A stretch of DNA of 64,000 nt from Codonopsis lanceolata (lineage: Eukaryota; Streptophyta; Magnoliopsida; Asterales; Campanulaceae): contig CM028379.1 in NCBI GenBank assembly GCA_013146195.2, positions 64,409,739 to 64,473,738 on the forward strand. Direction: 5' to 3'. Numbering within the stretch: the stretch's first letter is position 1; each line of letters opens with the position of its first letter. This document shows, in pieces, positions 34,547 to 43,638 of this stretch. The position numbers and the translations under genes were made by a program. Below the pieces are notes generated by a model. It made no database searches. It saw only the letters and a program-made list of their open reading frames with translations, and was not told where the DNA came from.

Positions 34547-36335
34547 TCATTTTTTGAATTTCCGTTTCAACACAATGCATTCTTCAGTGGTGTGGCCATT
34601 ACCATGATGGTAATCGCAATACTTTGTGTTGTCACGGGTGTGAGCGAGCTCGGGATCAAGTGGGTAAGGGACAGGCATCGCGTCCCCTACCTGGAACATG
34701 ATCTCTTTCCGCGTAGTGTTTAACGGGGTGAACTGAGCCTCCCTGAATCTTTGCCAGGGGGTGGTTGTTCTCTTCCTGTCTCTGCTTGGTCGGTTGTTGC
34801 CCTCCGGGCTCTGGTCAGCTGGCATGGCCGAGCTGCCCTGAGCCTTGTCTTTATTTTTGGCTTTGTCGGCCTTGACGCTCTCAGTCGAACAGAAGAGATG
34901 TGAACTCGCTAGCAGCTCTGCTTTAGAAGCCCCCGGGTTCATCGCCAGCATTGTCTTCAGCGGCCCTACCCTCATGTTGTTAAGGTAGCAGAAAGTGATC
35001 TCCGGGTCGCTGGTGGCGGTCACTTGGTCGAGCATCTCCTCGAATCTCTTCAAGTAGCTGCTATAAGATTCGTTGTCACCTTTCTTCATCTTGGCAAGGT
35101 CGAAACGATTCTTGGGGTTGGGCTGCGGTCTTAAATTCCTCAGAACTTTTCGGGGCGTTACCCGTATCAATCGATCGATCCCAGGGAACTACGCCTGACC
35201 GGGCATGTGCCTTTCCCTGAAGAGCTCCTTCAAATGCCCGCATTTTCAGGGCTTCCACATCTGTGACCATCCGAATTTATGCCTCGAATGATCGGAGCCA
35301 ATCACTTGCCCGCATCTTCCCGAAGTATTTCTCGAATTGCGGAAAGATAACCCCTTACGCGGGTGGTGCATTCTTGATATCCGGAGTGAACGAGCTGCCC
35401 TCCAGTGGCTTGGTGGCCCCATAACCGGGCTTGGCCACAGCTAGATTGGCCATTTGTTTGGCCATGTCTCTTTTCATGGCTTCCATTCTCTCGAACAACC
35501 GCCTCTCCGCGTCCATCGTGAGTCTGGAGGAACGAGCGGGGTCTGATTGGCCGCTACGCATCCGCGGACAAAAGGTGGGCTCATAAGAAGCTTTAGCTTC
35601 CTGCTCAACACGCGCTTTATATCTTGGCCGTTGTGCCTTTGCTTCTACGCACTCACAGACCCTACGGCGGCCATGACTCTCCTCACGGTGTTCCTGCCGA
35701 TGATGGTGTCTATGGGAGAGATTCTAACGGCTGTATCTACTCTCAGCCTGGTCATCTGCCTGTTTCACCGCCTCAACCCTTTCAAACGGTATGTGAATGA
35801 CGGATGGGATCCGTCTGCTCGGAGCGGGCAAATGTAGGGAGGCATGATCATCGCCAACAAGTGCTGGATTACTGAGAGCAGGCAGCACCAAGTCTGCAAC
35901 TGGAACCGAGGCATGGCCCAAGGCGAGCAGTTACTGGTTTAGTGCATACATTTTGTTATAATACTCCGCCTGAATCTGCAGAGCAGCGGCTTGCTGGTCA
36001 GGATTTTGCCCGGGTAAACTCACGTGGCTATCCTGGCCATTTTCTCGTTGAAGATTCAACTGCATTCGGAGATCTAAAGCGCGAGCATCGCGATTTTCAT
36101 TGATGACCTACCTAGCGTCACGCTGGCTTGCATGGCTTTGACTAGCATGTTGGGACAGCTGTTCTTCCACATATGGCACGTCATTACCATGAGTCGCGTG
36201 CCAAGCAGTCACTTTTTGATTTCTCGTTTGCACCCCTTGGGGTGCCTTTGGTGGCAGATCCTTGGTGCCAGCCTGATGGCTTCCAGCCTGGTGGTTACTG
36301 GTGGTGGCATGGTGCTTGCTACCTTTTCCAGCCAT
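34547..36335 (-). pseudogene. Gag of Tat-like element
   Basis: ATG at 36335 (MAGKGSKHHATTSNHQAGSH); the N-terminal part is polar and Gln-rich with stops. 35355-35561 has RRLFERMEAMKRDMAKQMAN, probably helical. The capsid-like core lies at 34547-35270: MRAFEGALQGKAHA, then RFDLAKMKKGDNESYSSYLK and RFEEMLDQVTATSDPEITFC. A zinc-knuckle-like YCDYHHGNGHTTEEC (C-x2-H-x4-H-x4-C form) sits near 34580-34625, as in Tat gag. Frameshifts occur near 35150, 35350 and 35900-36110. Confidence 0.75.
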
Positions 36336-36396
36336 TTCAACAAGGAGAAACTAAGAACTTTCACCGGAAAAACTTGAGAGAAGTGTTGAAACTTCG

Positions 36397-36414
36397 TTCC
36401 CGGCAATGGAACCA
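36397..36414 (-). promoter_or_regulatory. Primer-binding site, Tat/Athila type
   Basis: Minus-strand TGGTTCCATTGCCGGGAA, close to TGGCGCCGTTGCCGGGGA, just inside the LTR end ...GCCACATCA. Confidence 0.65.
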
Positions 36415-36417
36415 AAC

Positions 36418-37208
36418 TGATGTGGCAAAATTACAGCTTGGGCCGTCCGTATGTTGGGTAGGATATCTGGGCTTGAATCTCCTTCCTTGAGCCTGTCTAA
36501 GAACACAAGAAAACCTGAGTGGAAGTGCAAGGCAGGGCCTCGCGAAACCCCTCCTGTGTGAGAGTAAGTATCGTGTGTGGTTCTGAAAGTAAATTGACAG
36601 AGTGTCAAGGCTCAAGAAAGTGTATGTACCTTATTATGGTTTATGGAGAGGTATTTATAGGCCCCCAATGTGGTTGAATCCGTCTAGGATTCAGTTTCTT
36701 TAGATACCTAATCAATCAAGGAGAGAATCCCTTGATTTTAGGCATGATAGGCGGCTGGCCGCGTAGATGTAGAAGCAGATATGGTAAGTGTCCTACTCAA
36801 ACATGGAAACCTTTGACTTGTCTTGAGGAGAAAGCCTCCGGTGTTTCCTGCTCGATATGTACCCTGGCGAGCAAGGCTCTGCCCGGCTGCTTGATGTGCA
36901 CTGCTCTGAAGTTGATGTAGATCGGGGCGGGCCACGGTCGGCGGGGCCAATGCTCGACCAGGTTTGGACGAGATGAATCTGGTTCCTCTGCTAGATATGA
37001 GTGTGGTGTCCGGGTATGGCCCCTGGTCGGACAGGCAAGGTCTGTGCCCGGCCAGGTTTGGACGGGAACTTCGTTGCCCGCTGCTTACTGCTTCTATCAT
37101 TTTGCCCGCTAGGTGGGCGGGCTCCATATTGACCGCGCTCGTGATTGGCACGTGATAGTAGCTCGTGCCTTGCTCGTGACCCGGCTTGGGCCGGGCATAT
37201 CATAATCA
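36418..37208 (-). repeat. 5' LTR of the Tat-like element
   Basis: On the minus strand it starts TGATTATGATATGCCCGG (37208; 37202 is an alternative TG) and ends GCCACATCA; about 790 bp, GC-rich in its first half (36740-37200). A TATA-like CTATAAATAC lies at 36660-36651, about 240 bp before the LTR end. Confidence 0.65.
36651..36660 (-). promoter_or_regulatory. TATA-like box in the Tat-like LTR
   Basis: Minus-strand CTATAAATAC, placed as expected for the LTR promoter. Confidence 0.5.
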
Positions 37209-37318
37209 AAAAAAGTTAATGAGGAAGACAAACCTGTAAAATTCTTCGGATCAAAGAAAAAAATCAAAAAATTAGAGGTTTTGTGCAATCAAAATTCTCT
37301 CTTGTAATTGAATCAAAA

Positions 37319-37352
<34 letters not shown>

Positions 37353-37459
37353 TTGATGAGGAGCACTATGATTGTATCACATCACCATCTTTTGATAAAT
37401 TTTTATTATAAAGCATCCGTGTGGAGGTTTTAAAAACTTTTGGTTTTCTAACCATTAAC

Positions 37460-37496
<37 letters not shown>

Positions 37497-37505
37497 CAAA
37501 ATGAT

Positions 37506-37543
<38 letters not shown>

Positions 37544-37559
37544 AAGAGTTCAAGGTCTA
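37209..37559. repeat. AT-rich flank with (TA)n and (AAT)n tracts
   Basis: (TA)n at 37319-37351 and 37511-37539, (AAT)n at about 37459-37496. 'aaccattaactaataataa' near 37450 also occurs near 54000, linking this flank to the minisatellite family. No gene. Confidence 0.7.
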
Positions 37560-39241
37560 ACTGGGTTGCTTGGAATTATTGTTGTAAACCTACGGCAGAG
37601 GGGGGCCTGGGCATTCTAAGCATGGCAGATATTTCTAAGGCTTTGGGTGTCAAAAGTTGGTGGAGATTTCGTTCAGTCTCTAATCTCTGGTCCAATTTTC
37701 TGCGAGCTCGGTATTGTCACAGCCTTCATCCGACTCAGGTGCACTATAGGGGATCTCATTCTTGGAATCGAATGTTAAAGGCTCGGGGCATTGCAGAGCC
37801 CAATATCTTCTGGATTATAGGCAACGGCTTTTGTTCTCCTTGGTTTGACAACTGGATTTTTGGTCTCTCCTTGGATAAACCTTCAGCCTGTTCGAGCAAT
37901 ACGGTGAAAGATCTTCTTTCTTCATCTCAAGGAGACATGTTACATCTCCCTGCTTATACATTTTGATTCGGTCACAAACTATCTCGCTCAATGATTGAAG
38001 ATCGGCCTATCGGTCCCTTAATTCTTCGGACGGTTTTCCCTCTCTTTCTTCCTTGATCCCTCAACCATTTGCTCTCTTCGATTTCATCGGCACAAGGCTC
38101 GCCAAAGCATATTAGCGTTTTAAATGCGGCGTCTCTTCCTTCATAAGATTCCCATTGATGAAGCTATCTGTCGGAAAGGCATCTCATTGGCCTCAAAATG
38201 CTATTGTTGTGACCTTGGCCATAATGAGACTTTCTTGCATGTATTTCTTAACAGCTCGACAGCCTCTTCTATTTTGCTGTATTTTCAAAATCTCTTTGAA
38301 GTTTCTGCTCATTCCGGTTCTATTCAACAGCACTGCTTCTCCTGGTGGCTTCATGGAAAGGCTATCTCATTTACTTTAATCCCATCGATCATTCTATGGC
38401 ACATTTGGAAGTTTCGTAACAAGGCTGCTTTTGACAATCACCGTCTTCCGATAGCGGTGCTTATTCAAAATATTAAGTTCGACTTCCAGAATATTCTTCA
38501 GGCAGCGGGTTTTCAAATTCCTGATTTGTCTCATCGTGCTCAAATTAAGATTGGGCGTCGCAAACAGATTCTTGTTCAATCTATCTCTTGGTCTAACCCG
38601 CCGCATGGCCGGGTTAAACTCAATTCCGATGGTGCTAGTCGGGGAAATCCGGGATTGAGTGGAGGTGGAGGTATTATTCGAGACTCCATGGGCCGTTGTA
38701 TTTTTGCTTTCTCCCAGTTTTACAACTCTGGTTCAAACATGGTTGCTGAGATCAAGGCGCTTTATTTTGGTGTGCACTGGCTGTATGTTAATGGGTATCA
38801 TGATGCTATTATTGAAACTGATTCGAAGGTTCTGTTTGATTGCTTTTCTAAAGGTCACAATCTCCCTTGGATCCATTCGTATTCTGTCAGGGATATTATT
38901 CGTTATCAATCCGAAAGGCGATACACGTTTTCTCACTGTTTCAGGGAAGCTAATAAGGTAGCTGACAGCTTGGCTAATCTTGCTTGTGACTCTTATTCCG
39001 ATATGGTCTTTTCTTATTTGTCGGACATCCCTCGCCACATTCGTGGTCTTATTTCCCTTGATGCTCGAAACACCCCTTATATTAGAATTTCTTAATTTTG
39101 TATTTCTTTTCGAGGTTCGGCTCCTCTGTCCTCCCTTTTATAAGGGCAAGGCTGGTTGTCCCCCTCAAGTTTGTATCTTTTATTTTTTTAATAAGATCTC
39201 GCAGGTGCCGCCCTGCTTCTCCTAAAAAAAAAAAAAAAAAA
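37560..39241 (+). mobile_element. LINE 2: 5'-truncated L1-type element
   Basis: It starts inside ORF2 (matching LINE 1 from about 22185) and runs through the shared 3' tail to an A-run at 39224-39241. Apart from CTG/CAG sites it is almost identical to LINE 1. A possible short target duplication 'aactgg' occurs at both ends but overlaps element sequence. 5' truncation is the usual outcome of incomplete LINE reverse transcription. Confidence 0.85.
37562..39095 (+). pseudogene. LINE 2 ORF2 C-terminal remnant with RNase H
   Basis: The first piece (37622-37966) reads MADISKALGVKSWWRFRSVS. After a broken 150-bp stretch, 38124-39095 is open for 323 codons. It begins with zinc-finger-like RLFLHKIPIDEAI and CYCCDLGHNETFLHVF, and ends with an RNase H domain: KLNSDGASRGNPGLSGGGGI, MVAEIKALYFGVHWL, AIIETDSKVLFDCF and REANKVADSLANLA, so the D-E-D-D set is complete. 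Plant L1 elements are known to carry such an RNase H. It stops at TAA 39093-39095. Confidence 0.85.
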
Positions 39242-39459
39242 CTGGTTGTCCTGATTGAATTGTGCTAAACACAACTGATGATCCAGATTGATTCGTAAGT
39301 ATGTGAGTTACAAAGTAACCATTCAGTTATGAGTTATGTTTGAATTATCCTTCTACAATTATATATAAAACCTTCAGTTGTGGGTTTTGTTTTAACTACC
39401 CCGTCAGTTATGTGTTTTGTTTATCTCGACCATTTATTGAATTGATCTCATCCTGACAT
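39242..39459 (+). repeat. Body of a possible Helitron 3' part
   Basis: Between LINE 2 and the hairpin. It has three loose repeats of 'cagtta/tgtg.gttttgttt' type near 39325-39425. No ORF. Confidence 0.35.
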
Positions 39460-39488
39460 CGTGCCCATGGCACGGGCACGTATACTAG
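39460..39488 (+). mobile_element. Helitron-like 3' terminus (hairpin plus CTAG)
   Basis: CGTGCCC-ATGGCAC-GGGCACG (39460-39480) forms a 7-bp stem with internal complementarity, followed 4 nt later by CTAG and then T (39485-39489). Helitrons end with a short GC-rich hairpin, then CTRR, and insert 5' of a T. The 5' TC end is not certain; the likely region is 37510-37545, before LINE 2, in the (TA)n tract. Confidence 0.5.
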
Positions 39489-40317
39489 TTAGTAACTTAG
39501 TATATGTAACCTTTTTCTATTGTCAATAGTAGAAGTCTTATATTTAAAAAAATTACAACTAACATTATTTCTAACCAATGTGAGATAAAACTCTTCTATT
39601 AATAATAAAAGGGGAGAGTGAGATACAACTCTTCTATTGGTAATAAAATGTGAGGTTTTTAATCTAATGACTTTTAAAACTAATATCAATTTATAACCAA
39701 TGTAAAAAACATCTCTTCTAATGGTAATATTAATATATATGTATTTCATATTGATTATAAATTGATGTTGGTTTTAAAATTCTTTTGATAAAATTATTCT
39801 ACTTAACATCATAGAAGAGATGTATCTTATAGTGTTTAAAAAAGATGTTAATTTTAAAAGTCTTATATAAAATACTTCTACTCTTATTACCAATAAAAGA
39901 TATGTATCGCACGTTATTTAAAAAGAAAGTTGGATTTTAAATTTTTTAGACTAAAGACTTTCACTCTTACAAGAGATGTATCTTACATTGATTATAAAAT
40001 ATTCTACTATTATTACCAATAGAAGAGATGTATCACATATTGGTTAGAAATCGATGTTGGTTTTAAAATTATTATTATTAATTACTAATAGAAGAGATGT
40101 ATCATACATTGGTTAGAAAGTGATGTTGATTTTCAAAGTCTTTTGATAAAATACTTATACCATTATTACCAATAGAAGGTGTATATCTCACATTAATTAG
40201 AAAATGATGTTGATTTTGAATTATTTTATATTATTATCAATAAAAGAGACATAACAGATTGTTTAAAAACAAAAATTAGATTATAAAATCTTTAGACATA
40301 GCATATTGTTTTATAAA
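39489..40317 (+). repeat. Minisatellite array with higher-order structure, left block
   Basis: Diverged units of about 80 bp carrying 'agaagagatgtatctcacatt', 'ggttagaaa.tgatgttggtt' and 'ttaaaa.tcttttgataaaa' follow one another without gaps. A set of variants beginning 'ttataaattgatg' at 39755 is repeated in the same order from 41573. No coding. Confidence 0.8.
40309..40317 (+). repeat. Target site duplication of the Mutator-like element, left
   Basis: TTTTATAAA, 9 bp, repeated exactly at 41571-41579. Confidence 0.9.
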
Positions 40318-40524
40318 GGATTAAATATTAATTTGGTCCCTGGACATGTCGAAAATCAATGTTTTGGTCCCCGGACAAAAAAACAATAGAATTTGGTCCC
40401 TAGACATGTATTTTTGGACCAATTTGCCCCCTCCCACCGTTAGCGTTAGTTTTGCCGTTTGTTTTCTTTTTAATTGACGATAATGCCCTTGATCATTGAG
40501 TGTATGTATATAACTAAATTAATA
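40318..40524 (+). repeat. Left terminal inverted repeat of the MULE
   Basis: Starts GGATTAAATATTAATTTGG; contains three direct copies of 'tttggtccc.(g/a)gaca'. It pairs with 41364-41570 with only a handful of mismatches. Confidence 0.9.
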
Positions 40525-40659
40525 TTTAATTCAAAAAAGAAAAAGAAAGCCAGGAAAAGACATCTCCTTTCGATTCAATATAAAATACCCCTAATTCAAT
40601 ATTGGATATAAATATTTTTAGACGTCTTATTCGTGAATCCTTGCAAAAATCTTTTTACG

Positions 40660-41250
40660 ATTTTAAGACGTCTCCTTCTCCGGCGAAACTACATCTCCTT
40701 CTCCGGCGACATCATCTCGTCCACCTTCCCTTCACCCAACCGCCGTTCCTGCTTTCGATTCCGGCTACCCCTCTGCTCCTTCTTCTCCGGTGAACCAGCC
40801 GGCCACCTCCAAACCAGAGATCGCCATCTCCCTTATCTTCAAATCTGTCCTCCCCAATCGCCATCACCGTCTCCTTATCCGCGAATCTGGCTTTGGAATC
40901 TTCATCCACAACCACCCACAGCCGTAATCTCCCCCTTTCTTTCTCAATCACCGACGCTGACCCAACCCCAGAAACCTCTCGGTGAGTAATTTTTCCTCAG
41001 ATTCCGGCCTATATAAAACCCGACATCCCTCAGTCTATGCTCTTCTTCCACAGCCTAGCCGGCGTCTTCCAGTTAAACTCAACCGTCCCTTCCAGTTGAT
41101 TTATAAACACCCTCGCCAAACCTGCCATCTCCTTTGCCAAGCAACCCAGTTGTACCTCCCATCTCCACACCCGCCATGTTTTCCAAATCATGATGGCCAT
41201 GGTCCTTTGGCCGGTTCCATTGTTTGGGGTTGTCTTGGTTGTGGGAGATG
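40660..41250. other. GC-rich cargo of the MULE, origin unknown
   Basis: Includes a direct repeat 'ctccttctccggcga' (40672 and 40697), CT-rich runs, a TATA-like CCTATATAAAACC near 41010 and donor/acceptor-like GGTGAGTAA (40980) and TTTTTCCTCAG (40989). It could be a captured 5' end of a host gene. Open frames on both strands (86-118 codons) show no domain I recognise. Confidence 0.45.
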
Positions 41251-41363
41251 AAGGTAAAAAGGAAGATGAATAAAATTGTAATTTGCAATTGGACGATGAA
41301 GTGAATTGTAATTTGCAATTGGTCTTGAAACATTAGGGCTTCTATCTAACTGTCGACATACAT

Positions 41364-41570
41364 CTGTAATTTAGTCATATACATACACTCAATGACCAAG
41401 GGCATTATCGTCAATTAAAAAGAAAACAAACGGCAAAACTAACGCTAACGGTGAGAGGGGGCAAATTGTTCCAAAAATACATGTCCAGGGACCAAATTCT
41501 ATTGTTTTTTTGTCCGGGGACCAAAACATTGATTTTCGACATGTCCAGGGACCAAATTAATATTTAATTC
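41364..41570 (-). repeat. Right terminal inverted repeat of the MULE
   Basis: Reverse complement begins GAATTAAATATTAATTTGG and matches the left TIR through 'gactaaatta'. Confidence 0.9.
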
Positions 41571-41579
41571 TTTTATAAA
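41571..41579 (+). repeat. Target site duplication of the MULE, right
   Basis: TTTTATAAA, identical to 40309-40317. Confidence 0.9.
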
Positions 41580-42260
41580 TTGATGTTGGTTTTAAAATTA
41601 TTTTGATAAAATAATTCTACTTATCACCATAGAAGAGATGTATCCTACATTGTTTAGAAAAAGATGTTGGTTTTAAAAGTATTATATAAAATACTTCTAC
41701 TCTTATTACCAATAAAAGAGATGTATCTCACATAATTTAAAAAGAAAGTTGGATTTTAAAGTTTTTAGACTAAAGACTTTCACTCTTACAAGGGATGTAT
41801 CTCACATTGGTTATAAAATATTCTACTATTATTATCAATAGAAGAGATGTATCTCACATTAGTTAGAAATAGATGTTGGTTTTAAAATTACTATTCTTAA
41901 TTACCAATAGAAGAGATGTATCATACATTGGTTAGAAAGTCATGTTGGTTTTCAAAATCTTTTGATAAAAGACTTCTACCATTATTACTAATAGAATATG
42001 TATATCTCACATTTGTTAGAAAATGATGTTGATTTTAAATTATTTTAGATTATATAAAAGATTTTTACTATTATTAACAATATAAGAGATATATCACATG
42101 TTTGCTATAAATTGATGTTGGTTTTAAATTATTATTATTACCAGTAAAAGAGATATATCCTATATTCGTTAAAAAATGATGTTGATTTTAAAAGTTTTTA
42201 GAAATGGATATTGGTTATAAAAATCTTTAGATAAAAGAATTTTTATATTATTATCAATTT
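41571..42260 (+). repeat. Minisatellite array, right block
   Basis: A second ordered set of ~80-bp variants (41573-42107) and the start of a third at 42105 ('ctataaattgatgttgg'). It repeats the order seen at 39755-40317, giving a higher-order period of about 535-556 bp. Confidence 0.8.
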
Positions 42261-43638
42261 TGGTCCTATGGATATGCTCAAATAGACTAAAGGGGGGTGA
42301 ATAGTCTATGTAACCACTTTAAAATTTAGCTCAACATTCATTTATGAAGATGGGTGAAACGTCTTTTAGTGATAAGTTAATCTGAAGGTGGGACATGTGT
42401 GTTGGTGGTATTGAACAACAGACTTGTTGAAAGTTGATTAATGAACTCTGCTAGCAAATTGTAGATAAACTGTTTGCTAAAAGGAGGTTTAGCAGCGGAA
42501 AGGTTTAGCAACGAAAAGGTTTAGGCAGAACAGATTTATCTTTAGAAGGTTTAAGCAGTTGTACACGAATATTTGTTCTGAACAAGAGCATACTTAACTC
42601 TTCTTCAGATCGATGCATGACATTTGGGTTACATAGTAGATAGCTTTGGAAAAACAAAACCTTTTAAGAACATGAAAGAGAGATCAAAGTTGAGTTTGAA
42701 AATATGTAATAATTGCAAATACAACATAGGTTTACTCAAAGGCAAACATGCATATTACATCAACTAAGACTCTCTAACCTAGTAATCTACTTTCTTCCCA
42801 TGTATTCCTTCCTCGGTCTTCCTCGCTTCTTACTTTTCTTCCTTTCAATACACAAAAAGTGTTTTACAAAGGTCTGAGTTTATCACTGTGATCTTTGTGA
42901 TAGCTTGATCGAAGATCTTGAAATCTTTTGTTCTCACACTATCACATTTTTCACTTTTTCTTTTTTTTTCCTTACTCTCTTGTTGAAGAAGGATGAATGT
43001 GGTTCTTTTATAGATAAAGATCGATAGATCCGTTGAGACTATCTTCGACTGATCTTTTATCTGTTGGAGTGGTTCACCGGATAAGATTAAATCTTATAGA
43101 CTGTAGGATAAGGATATTCTATAAGATATCTCTCTGAGAAAGGTTGTCCAAAAGTCAGACTGAATAGATGTGCCACTGTTGAGCAAGTCTGACGGAATAG
43201 TACACTGACATTTGGTTTTCCAATAAAGTAGATACATTTGAACTTGAAAACCAACTGTAGAGAGGAATATATGTTGAATAAAATCCAACTAGATCTTGCA
43301 GGTCTGAAAGCTGCAAAGCCGCTTCCATAAGTTGGCTTTTGAGGAGAAGCTTGAGCATTTTGTCGTTTCTGATCGTCTACAATAATTCCACTGTAGTTTG
43401 TACGTGCAGCCCAAGACGGATCGAAGGTCTGCTAGTATGATTTTCCTTTAAAGATTATATCTCCCAGAAGATAGGTCTGCTTGTCGACATTGTTGAGACG
43501 AGAACTATCAACCTGTAGCAAGTCTGCTGGTATTATATCTTTGTAGGAGCTATTATCCTATAGCAAGTCAGTTGGTGCTAGTGTACTGAGTAACTGGTTT
43601 GCTGAGGTCATCATGTAAGAGTAGGACTAAGTGTAGGT
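42261..43638 (-). repeat. SIRE-type copia LTR, 5'-truncated, minus strand
   Basis: The reverse complement matches 62449-64000: 'gatgacctcagca.accagttactcagtac', 'agacctgc.a.gatctagttg', 'gtcagacttgctcaacagtgg' and 'ttagcaaacagtttatctac'. Near its end is a CACCCCCCTTTAGTC block (42284-42298). No PBS follows the CA end, so it is a solo LTR or fragment. Its start is replaced at 43638 by unrelated sequence. Confidence 0.75.

Larger units (their letters stand above)
34097..37208 (-). mobile_element. Ty3/gypsy Tat-like element, 5' part only
   Basis: Minus-strand order: LTR (37208-36418), PBS, gag (from 36335) and the start of protease (to 34103). It is cut at 34097 by the SIRE-like LTR, so RT, RNase H, integrase and the 3' LTR are missing. 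The PBS resembles the TGGCGCCGTTGCCGGGGA type used by Tat/Athila elements. Confidence 0.75.
40318..41570. mobile_element. Non-autonomous Mutator-like element (MULE)
   Basis: 1,253 bp bounded by near-identical terminal inverted repeats of about 206 bp and a perfect 9-bp target duplication, the hallmark of Mutator superfamily transposons. No transposase is present, so it would need one supplied in trans. The centre (about 40660-41250) is much more GC- and CT-rich than either the TIRs or the flanks, as in Pack-MULEs that carry host gene pieces. Confidence 0.85.

Noticed and set aside
37319..37351. Helitron 5' end at TC before the first (TA)n tract
   Set aside because: The paralogous site near 54000 shows continuity through the region right of this point, placing the likely 5' end near 37510-37545.
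40633..41251. Pro- and Ser-rich ORFs in the MULE as genes
   Set aside because: Overlapping frames on both strands with no domain; kept only as possible captured cargo.
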